Below are positions 17,793 through 25,962 of a stretch of DNA of 64,000 bases, one piece after another. Origin of the DNA: Daejeonella sp. (GTDB lineage Bacteria; Bacteroidota; Bacteroidia; Sphingobacteriales; Sphingobacteriaceae); NCBI RefSeq assembly GCF_030695525.1, contig NZ_JAUYSS010000046.1:38295-102294 (forward strand), written 5' to 3'. A program made the translations under genes and the position numbers. The notes below the pieces were generated by a model, which did no database searches, was not told where the DNA came from, and saw only the letters and a program-made list of their open reading frames with translations. Numbering within the stretch: position 1 is the stretch's first letter; every line of letters begins with the position of its first letter.

Positions 17793-18521
17793 ATGACAAA
17801 ATCCGAAATTACATTCCTTGGTGGACCGCAATCACGTAGAAAAGAATTTTTATTCACCCTGGATATATTCGCTCAGTTTATCAAAGGATTCAGGGCCTTG
17901 CATTTTATCGGGCCTTGTGTTACAGTCTTTGGGTCTGCCAGATTTAAAGAAGATCATGAATATTATAAACTGGCAAGAAAAGCTTCTGCAGAATTTGCCA
18001 AACTGGGGTTTACAATTATGACAGGGGGAGGCCCGGGAATAATGGAAGCCGCAAACCGTGGTGCCAAGGATGTTGGCGGGCGTTCAGTTGGCTGTAATAT
18101 TGAGCTTCCAATGGAACAGGGAGTTAATCCATATTGTGATAAATGGGTTGAAATCAAGCATTTTTTTGTGAGGAAAGTGTTGCTCATAAAATATTCCTTC
18201 GCCTTTGTGGTGATGCCCGGCGGCTTTGGAACATTGGACGAGTATTTTGAGGCGATCACCCTCATTCAGACAAAAAAGATCAGGGACTTTCCGGTGATCA
18301 TCTTTTGTAAGGAATTCCATCAAAAATTGCTGGAGCACAACCAGAAGATGATGGAGATGGGTACAATTTCCGATTCTGATATGAAATTATTCCTGGTGAC
18401 TGATTCTATTGAAGAAGCTGTAGAGTTGATAAAGGAAAACAGTATAAAACGACATGGATTGAAACCTGAGGAAAAGATCCGACCATTCGGTTGGTTATTT
18501 GAATCAAGATTCAGGTTCTAA
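17793..18521 (+). CDS. LOG family protein (nucleotide 5'-monophosphate phosphoribohydrolase-like)
   Basis: A 242-residue Rossmann-like protein of the TIGR00730 LOG group. The signature motifs GGGPGIMEAANRGA (near residue 77) and PGGFGTLDE (near residue 141) are both intact, with the catalytic Arg and Glu. Family members cleave the N-glycosidic bond of nucleoside monophosphates, either cytokinin precursors or purine nucleotides. Coupling to the PEP-synthase-like domain (one base apart) is unusual and suggests a shared nucleotide-related task. Confidence 0.88.
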   Translation: MTKSEITFLGGPQSRRKEFLFTLDIFAQFIKGFRALHFIGPCVTVFGSARFKEDHEYYKLARKASAEFAKLGFTIMTGGGPGIMEAANRGAKDVGGRSVGCNIELPMEQGVNPYCDKWVEIKHFFVRKVLLIKYSFAFVVMPGGFGTLDEYFEAITLIQTKKIRDFPVIIFCKEFHQKLLEHNQKMMEMGTISDSDMKLFLVTDSIEEAVELIKENSIKRHGLKPEEKIRPFGWLFESRFRF

Positions 18522-18587
18522 GTATTGTTTTCTATTAAATAGTTATTAGTCTGTATTTTACAGATAACTTGTTTTAAAATTACTGAA

Positions 18588-19220
18588 ATGAAGACAATAA
18601 ACAATTTTAACGAAAATGGCATAAGAAAGATTTTTCTTAGCTTTTTATTTATGTTGTCTAGTCTGGTTCTCTTTGGGCAACAACAGTCCTATGTTTATCA
18701 TTCAGGTGAGATAGAAGTAAGTGGTTATACCAATAATTATAATTGGAAAATGAAAACGGATAGTGTGGAATGCAATGCACTGATCACACTTCAGAACAGA
18801 CAATTAAAAGCGATTAATAATTTAAATTTCACGGTCCCTGTACAAAAGTTAAGTAGTCCCAATACCTATATGGATCGGATTGCACACAGAACCCTGAAAT
18901 CCTATCCATTTGATAAAATATATTTCAGATATGTCACATCTGAAATCCAACCATGGGATGATAAGGATCAATATCTCGTAAAAGCCACCGGAAACCTTTC
19001 TATTGCCGGGGTAACTCAGGCGATTAATATGGACCTCATCGCTACCGTGATAAAGGATGGAACGATAACCTTCTCCGGAACTCATAAATTGAAACTCAGT
19101 ACTTATCAGGTTGTACCCAAAAAGACATTAATGGGAACTTTAAATACCAGTGATGATGTAACTGTTAATTTTGTTGTAGGGGTCAAGCCGCTGATGTTAT
19201 CTTCAGCATCCGATAGATAG
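18588..19220 (+). CDS. YceI family periplasmic protein
   Basis: A 210-residue exported protein with a signal peptide ending near residue 31 (LFGQQ) and a YceI-type lipocalin-like beta barrel. The usual family features seen are the GNLSIAGVTQ segment and the final FSGTHKLKLSTY stretch. YceI proteins bind isoprenoid or other lipids in the periplasm; the ligand here is unknown. It stands 66 bases after the LOG gene. Confidence 0.8.
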   Translation: MKTINNFNENGIRKIFLSFLFMLSSLVLFGQQQSYVYHSGEIEVSGYTNNYNWKMKTDSVECNALITLQNRQLKAINNLNFTVPVQKLSSPNTYMDRIAHRTLKSYPFDKIYFRYVTSEIQPWDDKDQYLVKATGNLSIAGVTQAINMDLIATVIKDGTITFSGTHKLKLSTYQVVPKKTLMGTLNTSDDVTVNFVVGVKPLMLSSASDR

Positions 19221-19277
19221 CTATTGATTGACTACCATAGACTTTTACTATTAATACTAAAAAGCAGATCAAAATAA

Positions 19278-20927
19278 ATGAATATTAATAACCCAGTGTA
19301 CCTGTTTTTATTAATCATGGTCTCACTTCTCCCTTTCCAGGGTTGCAGTCAGGACAAGAAGAACACCTTAATGAATAGTCAAGATTCTTTAAGGAATCAT
19401 GATATGAATGAATGGAACAAGAGTATTCCGGGCAGTTTCAGTACTCAATCAAAATCCAAATTCGATAGTCTGGAGATTGGAGTTTTCCTTAGCCAATATC
19501 CTAAGTTAAAAAAGTATGAAAGAAACATCAGTACTTTTTATAGCCGTAGAAATATGGCCTTTGCATGGTTTGATAAGAAAGGTCTGATCGAACATGCCGC
19601 CAACCTGACCGACCGGGTTAGGAACCTGCAATATGATGGAGTAAATAAGGAGTTACCCTACCTGCAATCACTTGATTCACTGATTTTTGAAAATAGTCTG
19701 GAGAAGCTCCCTGATTCAAGTATGTTGAAATTGGAATTAATGCTCACCGCACAGTATTTCGCTTTTGCGGATGTTGTTTGGGAAGGAATGGATGCCAGTA
19801 TTTCAAGGAAGGTGGATTGGAATCTACCCAGAAAAAGAGTTTCTTATGAAGTATTCCTTGATAGTATTCTAAAAACTGCTCCTGAGCAAATTAAAGATCT
19901 TAAGCGACCGGTGAACAGGCAATATGGACTATTGAGGAAATTTCTTCAAAATTACAGTGAACTAGAACAGAAGGGTAAATGGTTCGAAATTAAGGCTTCG
20001 GTTAAGTCATTAAGGCCTGGAGATAGTTCTGATGTGATTGTTTATATCAAGCAGAGGCTGAACGAACTTGGGGATCTTAAAATTGATGATGGCCTCCCAT
20101 TATATGATGAATACCTCAAAACAGCTGTGAGTAGCTTTCAGTTAAGACATGGCTTGAAGGATGATGGGATTATTGGAAAGACTACACTTGCAGAAATGAA
20201 TGTTCCGTTTAAGCAAAGAATTAAGCAGTTAATAGTCAACATGGAAAGAAGCCGCTGGGTGCCAGCCAGCCTTAGCAGTGAATATCTGGTTGTAAATATT
20301 CCTGAGTTTAAATTACATGTTAACAGTGGTGATAAATTATTATGGAGCTGTAATATTGTAGTAGGTAAACCAATCCATAAAACAGCGGTATTTAGCGGAG
20401 AACTAAAATACGTAGTCTTTAGTCCGTATTGGAATATTCCAAAAAGCATTGTGATCAATGAGGTGCTCAAGGATATGCGGCGCGACCGAAATTACCTTAA
20501 TAAAAATAACATGGAGATTACAGGCTACCGGGATGGGATTCCGGAGATCAGGCAAAGGCCCGGACCTACCAATTCTTTGGGTCTTGTAAAATTCCTTTTC
20601 CCTAACAATTACAACATGTATCTGCATGATACTCCTGCCAAATCCCTGTTCAACGAACCCAGCAGGGCTTTCAGCCATGGATGTATGCGTGTTCAGGAAC
20701 CTTTTAAACTTGCTCAGTTTCTTCTCAAAAATGATCCTTTCTGGGATGATGAAAAGATTAATGCGGCCATGAATGCAGGAACAGAGCGCACGGTAACCCT
20801 GAAGGAAGGAGTACCAGTATTCATTGTTTATTTTACAGCTTTTGTCGACAGGGATGGCAAGATTAATTTCCGTAAGGATATTTATGAACGTGATGAGCGT
20901 ATGGCAGAAATGATGTTGATTAATTAG
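19278..20927 (+). CDS. L,D-transpeptidase (YcbB/LdtD-like) with peptidoglycan-binding domain
   Basis: A 549-residue lipoprotein: the signal peptide ends in FQGC. Next come a scaffold region, a peptidoglycan_binding_1 domain near residues 240-310 (SVIVYIKQRL-type repeat then FQLRHGLKDDGIIGKTTL), and a YkuD catalytic domain. The active-site motif is SHGCMRV with Cys469. It makes 3-3 cross-links in peptidoglycan or attaches proteins to it. The order of domains and the large size match YcbB. It is outer-membrane or periplasm-located by the lipobox. Confidence 0.88.
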   Translation: MNINNPVYLFLLIMVSLLPFQGCSQDKKNTLMNSQDSLRNHDMNEWNKSIPGSFSTQSKSKFDSLEIGVFLSQYPKLKKYERNISTFYSRRNMAFAWFDKKGLIEHAANLTDRVRNLQYDGVNKELPYLQSLDSLIFENSLEKLPDSSMLKLELMLTAQYFAFADVVWEGMDASISRKVDWNLPRKRVSYEVFLDSILKTAPEQIKDLKRPVNRQYGLLRKFLQNYSELEQKGKWFEIKASVKSLRPGDSSDVIVYIKQRLNELGDLKIDDGLPLYDEYLKTAVSSFQLRHGLKDDGIIGKTTLAEMNVPFKQRIKQLIVNMERSRWVPASLSSEYLVVNIPEFKLHVNSGDKLLWSCNIVVGKPIHKTAVFSGELKYVVFSPYWNIPKSIVINEVLKDMRRDRNYLNKNNMEITGYRDGIPEIRQRPGPTNSLGLVKFLFPNNYNMYLHDTPAKSLFNEPSRAFSHGCMRVQEPFKLAQFLLKNDPFWDDEKINAAMNAGTERTVTLKEGVPVFIVYFTAFVDRDGKINFRKDIYERDERMAEMMLIN

Positions 20928-21097
20928 GTCTCTGTATCAAAAGCTTCCCCTCTGTTTTAAATTAATATCGTCCGGGTATAAAATTCGCTGTGCTTGTAAC
21001 ACTTTTCTGCAAAATTCCGTCTTACTAAATAACGCCTGTATTTCGGGTTTGTGACTCGCGGTGCAGGTGAATTTTTAATTTACTGATTTTTAATGCA

Positions 21098-21715
21098 ATG
21101 ATTGTTATTGATAAAAAGCTTCTTTTAGTTTTATTAACCTGTTTTGTGATTTTTTCAGGCTCCTGTAAAAAGTCAAAAAATAGGGTACCCGAACCTATTG
21201 CTGAGAGCAATGTTCTTTTCAATGAATTTACAGACCCGCTTGTGTTGAGTCAGGCGGGTACAAAACTCTTCGTGGATATGGACAAGGATGGAACAAATGA
21301 TCTTGCCTTCAGGCTATCTGTCCTACCTGAAAATTTAATGACCACATTTTTTTATATCGCAGAGCCATTGAACGAAAATGTTCAACTTGTTGCCTGTGGA
21401 CTTTTGGATGCTTATGCATTCCCAACAAATGATGTAATATTTGACATTATACCCTCAACAGATTCAAAGCGATGGTCAGGAAGCAATGGTATTCTTTTGG
21501 AGAAGTATGTTTATCAGTCGGATATAGAGCGGATAGGGATGTTTAATGGCAGCCGAAAATTATACCTTGGTGTAAGAATTAAAAAAGAACGGGTATTTCA
21601 CTACGGCTGGGTTGAAATCCGACATGAGGCGAGTTTGGATATTGATAGGATTGTCATTGCTGGAACAGGACTTTTTAAATTGTCTGAACGAGCAATTAAA
21701 GCCGGTATACATTAA
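21098..21715 (+). CDS. hypothetical lipoprotein
   Basis: A 205-residue protein of unknown function. The N-terminus is a lipoprotein signal (CFVIFSGSCKKSK), with the predicted lipidated Cys near residue 24. The mature part contains a DMDKDGTNDLAF stretch that resembles an EF-hand-like or FG-GAP calcium loop. The C-terminal YGWVEIR segment is seen in other surface lipoproteins of Bacteroidota. No operon partner is evident. Confidence 0.7.
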   Translation: MIVIDKKLLLVLLTCFVIFSGSCKKSKNRVPEPIAESNVLFNEFTDPLVLSQAGTKLFVDMDKDGTNDLAFRLSVLPENLMTTFFYIAEPLNENVQLVACGLLDAYAFPTNDVIFDIIPSTDSKRWSGSNGILLEKYVYQSDIERIGMFNGSRKLYLGVRIKKERVFHYGWVEIRHEASLDIDRIVIAGTGLFKLSERAIKAGIH

Positions 21716-21815
21716 TATTATAAGGGAAAAGAGAATTGAATATCATTTTCTTGTAAAGGTTTTTGTTATATCCAAGCATACCTGCCACTGAATCTTTTAG
21801 CCAGCTTTTTAATGC

Positions 21816-21823
21816 TATATTTG
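21816..21823 (+). promoter_or_regulatory. TAnnTTTG promoter element for small protein A
   Basis: TATATTTG matches TAnnTTTG exactly. It ends 28 bases before the proposed start codon at 21851. Confidence 0.45.
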
Positions 21824-21850
21824 AGATTATCAGAACCATTGGGTTTTATT

Positions 21851-22000
21851 ATGGATGAATCTACAAGTATGTACAATGTTAAAATGCTATGTGTTGCAAA
21901 CAGCATACATGTGTTATATCTCTCTTACATTCAACATGATAGAGACAATTTTCCAATAGGTTTTACCTTCCAGACAAGTAGTAAAGACTTCATTTCCTAA
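21851..22000 (+). CDS. 49-residue small protein, paralogue A
   Basis: A small ORF of 49 residues ending in NFPIGFTFQTSSKDFIS. It aligns without gaps over its whole length with the small ORF at 35956-36105, also 49 residues, which ends NFPIGYSFQVSSKDFLN. The identical residues concentrate in the last 17 positions, and in this part many of the base differences are at third codon positions (for example AAT/AAC, ATA/ATC, AAA/AAG), the mark of a translated sequence. A TAnnTTTG element precedes it, and a GC-rich hairpin starts at the base after its stop codon. I do not recognise the family. In-frame upstream ATG at 21812 is less likely because it lies before the predicted transcription start. Confidence 0.6.
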   Translation: MDESTSMYNVKMLCVANSIHVLYLSYIQHDRDNFPIGFTFQTSSKDFIS

Positions 22001-22024
22001 GCCCCGGTCTTTTCAGATCGGGGC
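22001..22024 (+). other. GC-rich hairpin abutting the stop codon of small protein A
   Basis: GCCCCGGTCT pairs with AGATCGGGGC (one G-T wobble) across a TTTC loop. No T run follows, so a standard Rho-independent terminator is doubtful. A matching hairpin follows the paralogue at 36106. Confidence 0.55.
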
Positions 22025-22224
22025 CATTCGGCCTATTCTTAATTTCATTCAGGTTTTTCACATTTGAGTTAACTGATTGATGATTTGTTCCTGATGTTTT
22101 TAATCAGATTCAATTTTCCTTTTTGCGATTTATCATGATCTGGGGCCGAATATTTCAAAGCGATTTTATGATTAAAAATAGCCTTCGCCTAGAATAATTA
22201 AATTTTAACGTAAAGAATATAGTA

Positions 22225-22404
22225 ATGAAACTTATATGTCCAGAGCACGGTGGAACTATCGAGATTGTAGGAGTCCACATTTCTAATACAAAAGATCTGA
22301 AAATTGAGAATTTTGTTACCGAATGTCCTGTTTGTGATGATGAGGTTATAATTAACGGAGTTTTTGATTTCGATGATGATGGGATCCCCAAGCAGATAAT
22401 CTGA
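22225..22404 (+). CDS. 59-residue putative zinc-binding small protein
   Basis: The ORF begins MKLICPEHGG and has a second pair in ECPVCDDE, giving C-x2-H and C-x2-C knuckles 28 residues apart, enough to bind one zinc ion. It ends with an acidic segment (FDFDDDG). It is too short for most ORF callers but has a clean start, an open frame and a terminator 58 bases on. It is convergent to ccoP. The function is unknown; a small zinc-ribbon regulator or metal carrier is possible. Confidence 0.6.
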   Translation: MKLICPEHGGTIEIVGVHISNTKDLKIENFVTECPVCDDEVIINGVFDFDDDGIPKQII

Positions 22405-22461
22405 TTTATGAATCTTAACTTTTGCAAGACAATTAGAAAGATTGGGGTACATGAAAACATA

Positions 22462-22495
22462 AAAACCCGGATTTCATTAAGAATCCGGGTTTTTG
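22462..22495. terminator. bidirectional terminator
   Basis: AAAACCCGGAT and ATCCGGGTTTTT form an 11-pair stem around a ten-base loop, with A and T runs on either side. It lies between the convergent zinc-ribbon gene and ccoP and would serve both. Confidence 0.85.
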
Positions 22496-22514
22496 CTGGA
22501 TATAAATGGGTTGT

Positions 22515-23384
22515 TTATAATTTCACACCTTGTGGAGCTTTAGGATTAGGCGGATTTGTGCCCTGTAAACTCAGTATGTAATTTGATAAGTCGGAGGTTT
22601 GTTTCGGTGTCAGCGTTTTTTCCCAGGCAATCATTCCTTTTTCAGGAACTCCATATTTAATGGTTTTGAAGATATCATTAACTGTTCCTCCATGGATCCA
22701 TGAATCATCTGCCAGGTTTGGTCCCACAGTTCCCTCACCCAATACACCATGGCATGCGATACAATTCTGAGTATAGACCGCCTTGCCTGCCGCAATCACT
22801 CCAGCCTCAGTACTTACCTTGACACTATTCTCGTCAATTAGTTCACCGGAATTTGCAAGAAATGCTGCCTTTTCAACTTCAGCTGCTTTCATTTCTATCG
22901 CATATTCTTCATCCTGGAGCGGGCTCCATTCAAAAACGTGGTAATTAAGCATGTAAACCACTGCAAAAAGAATAGTTGAATAGAATAAACCCATGAACCA
23001 GGCGGGTGTTGGATTATCGAGTTCCACAATACCATCAAATTCGTGATCCATCATGATATCCTTTTCCTCAGAAATCGGTCTCAGACCCATTAATTTTGAC
23101 CAAATACCCGGACTGGATTTTTCTGTAGCCTCCCATTCCGAATATTCAAGCATCCGTTTAGGTTCTTCAAGTGTTACCAATGAAGGATTCTTTATCTCAT
23201 TGGCCATAATTTGCACCGTTTTGAGCAAGACAAGGGAAACAATCAGGAAGAGAAGGGCGATCAGAAATAGTATCACAACTACTTCTGAAAAAGTATTTCC
23301 CGTGTTTCTGCCCGCAGATGTTTCAGCAGCCAATAATGGTCCGGCAGTTAACAGGATTGCAATTGTGTAAATCAAACGTTTCAT
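22515..23384 (-). CDS. ccoP: cbb3 oxidase subunit CcoP (single-heme form)
   Basis: A membrane cytochrome c subunit of cbb3 oxidase. The start at 23384 gives a good N-terminal hydrophobic segment (MKRLIYTIAILL) five bases after ccoQ; an upstream in-frame ATG at 23405 would overlap ccoQ. It has helices near residues 30-55 and 125-145 and one cytochrome c domain with heme motif CIACH near residue 207, followed by a C-terminal Met-ligand region. Most proteobacterial CcoP have two heme domains; only one is present here, as often seen in Bacteroidota. It is the last gene of the ccoNO-Q-P unit. Confidence 0.9.
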   Translation of the reverse strand: MKRLIYTIAILLTAGPLLAAETSAGRNTGNTFSEVVVILFLIALLFLIVSLVLLKTVQIMANEIKNPSLVTLEEPKRMLEYSEWEATEKSSPGIWSKLMGLRPISEEKDIMMDHEFDGIVELDNPTPAWFMGLFYSTILFAVVYMLNYHVFEWSPLQDEEYAIEMKAAEVEKAAFLANSGELIDENSVKVSTEAGVIAAGKAVYTQNCIACHGVLGEGTVGPNLADDSWIHGGTVNDIFKTIKYGVPEKGMIAWEKTLTPKQTSDLSNYILSLQGTNPPNPKAPQGVKL

Positions 23385-23388
23385 AATT

Positions 23389-23556
23389 CTATGCTTTATC
23401 ATCATTTAAAGGGAGCTCACTCATATAAGTGATGTGTTTTTTTTTCATCGTGAAAAGCATTACAGTAACCACAATAAAAAATACTAAAAATATACCGAGC
23501 GAGGTGATCAGATAGACATCTGCGCCAAGTGATTGATCTATAAATTGTCTGAACAT
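23389..23556 (-). CDS. ccoQ: CcoQ/FixQ-like small cbb3 subunit
   Basis: A 55-residue protein with one membrane helix (about residues 13-36, VYLITSLGIFLVFFIVV) and a short lysine-rich cytoplasmic tail. Size, topology and position between ccoNO and ccoP match CcoQ, which stabilises the oxidase. It starts 32 bases after ccoNO and ends 5 bases before ccoP. Confidence 0.8.
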   Translation of the reverse strand: MFRQFIDQSLGADVYLITSLGIFLVFFIVVTVMLFTMKKKHITYMSELPLNDDKA

Positions 23557-23587
23557 ATCTTTTGAATTAAGTTTCTATGTGTTTTTC

Positions 23588-25717
23588 TTATTGATTTGAA
23601 CCTGTTCCACCTGCCTTGATATCAATCCCAAGCCGCTGCAGATAAGCAATGAGCGCTATGATCTCCTTATCGCTCTGAACTTTAATATTATCTGTTGCCA
23701 GGTTAGCTGTAATGGCATCTGCCTGTGTCTTCAGGTCAGCATTTGCTTTTAGCTCATAACCAATTTCATAAGGGACTCCAAGAGTACGCATCGCATTGAT
23801 CTTTGCAACAGTAGTAGTAGTGTCAAGGGTTTGGTCAATGAGCCATGGGTAGGCAGGCATGATACTTCCGGGTGACATGGTTGTCGGATCCAGCATGTGG
23901 TTGAATTGCCATGCATTGGAATATTTACCTCCCTGACGGTGTAAATCCGGACCAGTACGTTTAGATCCCCATAAGAATGGATGATCATATACAAATTCAC
24001 CGGCTTTGCTGTATTCGCCATAACGTTCAGTTTCTGAACGGAATGGCCTGACCATTTGTGAGTGACAGCTTACACAACCTTCGCGGATGTAAATATCACG
24101 ACCTTGTAATTCGAGCGGACTATAAGGTTTGACACTTGCGATGGTTGGAATATTAGACTGGATCATAAACGTTGGCATCATCTCAACCATACCGCCAATC
24201 AGAATCACAATCAATGACAGAACCAGGAAATACATTGGTTTGCGCTCGAGAGAACGGTGCCAGGTTTTTTCACCACTACCAGGCGAAAAGGCTGGCTCAA
24301 GGGCCATAGCTTCGGCTGGCTCATCGGCAACAAGTTGTCCGCTAGCAGCAGTTTTGATCAGGTTATAGCACATCGCTATTACACCAACCAGGTATAATAA
24401 ACCACCGATTGCCCTAAACATATGCATTGGGAGAAGCTGAAGGGTAGTTTCCAGGAAATTTGGATATTTTAACATCCCTTCAGGAGTGAACTCTTTCCAC
24501 ATTAAGCCTTGTAAAAATCCCGACAGATACATCGGAATCGCATAGAAGAGGATACCAAGTGTACCTATCCAGAAGTGGAATGCAACCAATTTTTTAGAGA
24601 ATATCTCGGTTTTGTACATGCGGGGGATTAGCCAATACAGAATAGCAAAGGTTAAGAATCCGTTCCATCCCAGTGCGCCTACGTGTACGTGTGCTACTAT
24701 CCAATCTGTAAAGTGTGCAATAGCATTTACCTGCTTAAGTGAAAGTAAGGGCCCTTCAAATGTAGCCATACCATAGGCAGTAATACCTACCACCATAAAC
24801 TTCAGATTGGTATCTTCACGCACCTTGTCCCAGGCACCTCGCAGAGTCAAAAGACCGTTAATCATTCCTCCCCAGCTCGGTGCAATCAGCATAATGGAGA
24901 ATGCAACACCAAGGGATTGAGCCCATCCCGGTAAGGATGAATATAAGAGGTGGTGCGGGCCAGCCCAAATGTAAATGAAAATGAGTGACCAGAAGTGCAG
25001 AATACTTAATTTATAAGAATAAACCGGGCGTTGAGCCATTTTAGGAAGGAAATAATACATCATTCCCAGATATGGGGTGGTTAAGAAGAATGCTACAGCA
25101 TTGTGACCATACCACCATTGTACCAGAGCATCCTGAACACCGGCATACAAATAATAACTTTTGAAAGCTGAAATCGGAAGCTGAAATGAATTCACAATGT
25201 GAAGCACAGCAACGGTTACAAAGGTCGCAATATAGAACCAAATGGCTACGTACATGTGCCTTTCACGGCGCTTGATAATTGTACCGAACATGTTAATCCC
25301 GAATACCACCCAAATGAGGGTAATTGCAATATCGATTGGCCATTCAAGTTCTGCATATTCATGCGAAGTAGTTAAACCCAGAGGCAGCGTAATGGCTGCG
25401 GCAACTATGATCAGTTGCCATCCCCAGAAGTGGATGCTGCTCAGTGTATCACTAAACATCCTCGCCTTCAGAAGCCTTTGTAAGGAATAATAAACTCCCA
25501 TGAAAATTCCGTTTCCAACAAATGCAAAGATTACGGCATTGGTGTGTAATGGACGGATACGGCCAAAAGTAGTGTACTGATTGCCAAGGTTCATGTCCGG
25601 ACTGAAGAGCTGCAATGCAATCAATAATCCGACAGTCATTCCGATAAGTCCCCATACCACGGTGGCTATCGCGAAATTCCTTACAATCTTGTTGTCATAA
25701 CTGAATTTTTCAAGCAT
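23588..25717 (-). CDS. ccoNO: fused cbb3 oxidase subunits I and II (CcoN-CcoO)
   Basis: A 709-residue fusion. The first 470 residues are the 12-helix CcoN subunit with heme and copper ligands in RPLHTNAVIF, WWYGHNAVAF, GPHHLLYS and AHVHVGALGW. After a linker and one more helix (about residue 490-515), the C-terminal part is the CcoO cytochrome c domain with heme motif CVSCH near residue 548 and the GPDLHRQGGKYSNAWQ segment. The complex reduces O2 with high affinity and pumps protons. The gene is preceded by an FNR-like site inside ccoS and a perfect palindrome at 25755-25773. Confidence 0.95.
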   Translation of the reverse strand: MLEKFSYDNKIVRNFAIATVVWGLIGMTVGLLIALQLFSPDMNLGNQYTTFGRIRPLHTNAVIFAFVGNGIFMGVYYSLQRLLKARMFSDTLSSIHFWGWQLIIVAAAITLPLGLTTSHEYAELEWPIDIAITLIWVVFGINMFGTIIKRRERHMYVAIWFYIATFVTVAVLHIVNSFQLPISAFKSYYLYAGVQDALVQWWYGHNAVAFFLTTPYLGMMYYFLPKMAQRPVYSYKLSILHFWSLIFIYIWAGPHHLLYSSLPGWAQSLGVAFSIMLIAPSWGGMINGLLTLRGAWDKVREDTNLKFMVVGITAYGMATFEGPLLSLKQVNAIAHFTDWIVAHVHVGALGWNGFLTFAILYWLIPRMYKTEIFSKKLVAFHFWIGTLGILFYAIPMYLSGFLQGLMWKEFTPEGMLKYPNFLETTLQLLPMHMFRAIGGLLYLVGVIAMCYNLIKTAASGQLVADEPAEAMALEPAFSPGSGEKTWHRSLERKPMYFLVLSLIVILIGGMVEMMPTFMIQSNIPTIASVKPYSPLELQGRDIYIREGCVSCHSQMVRPFRSETERYGEYSKAGEFVYDHPFLWGSKRTGPDLHRQGGKYSNAWQFNHMLDPTTMSPGSIMPAYPWLIDQTLDTTTTVAKINAMRTLGVPYEIGYELKANADLKTQADAITANLATDNIKVQSDKEIIALIAYLQRLGIDIKAGGTGSNQ

Positions 25718-25754
25718 ACTTTATGTTTTTATTTATGGTGTAAAATTAAAGAGA

Positions 25755-25773
25755 TCACATGACAATCATGTGA
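25755..25773. promoter_or_regulatory. perfect palindrome in the ccoN promoter
   Basis: TCACATGA and TCATGTGA are perfect 8-base arms around CAA. It does not match the TGAY-N4-RTCA spacing and lies 38 bases before ccoN, between the FNR-like site and the start codon, so it may be bound by a second regulator. Confidence 0.5.
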
Positions 25774-25788
25774 CATAACTTATTCAAA

Positions 25789-25962
25789 TTAATGATCTTT
25801 ATCACTTTTTGTTTTCAATGGGATATCGTCGTCAAATAATATCCTCACTCCCGGTGTATAAGTATCATCGTTCTGCCCATTTTTCATGGCCCAGAAAAAT
25901 GCAATTAAAAAGATCAGTGCAAGTAATACGCTGCAGCCGATCAGAAAATAGAGGATACTCAT
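25789..25962 (-). CDS. ccoS: CcoS, cbb3 oxidase maturation protein
   Basis: A 57-residue protein starting MSILYFLIGCSVLLALIFLI, with one membrane helix, then AFFWAMKNGQNDD and a short acidic region with TPGVRILFDDD. This is the standard CcoS pattern (one helix, then a phenylalanine/tryptophan-rich border and an acidic tail). CcoS is needed for cofactor insertion into cbb3 oxidase. Its ATG overlaps the ccoI stop codon (ATGA), so the two are coupled. The 3' end carries the FNR-like operator of the next operon. Confidence 0.88.
   Translation of the reverse strand: MSILYFLIGCSVLLALIFLIAFFWAMKNGQNDDTYTPGVRILFDDDIPLKTKSDKDH
25792..25805. promoter_or_regulatory. FNR-like operator of ccoN, inside ccoS
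   Basis: ATGATCTTTATCAC fits TGAY-N4-RTCA. It occupies the last five sense codons of ccoS and is centred about 82 bases before the ccoN start codon. A TAATTTTA element near 25745 would be a possible -7 box. Confidence 0.6.
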
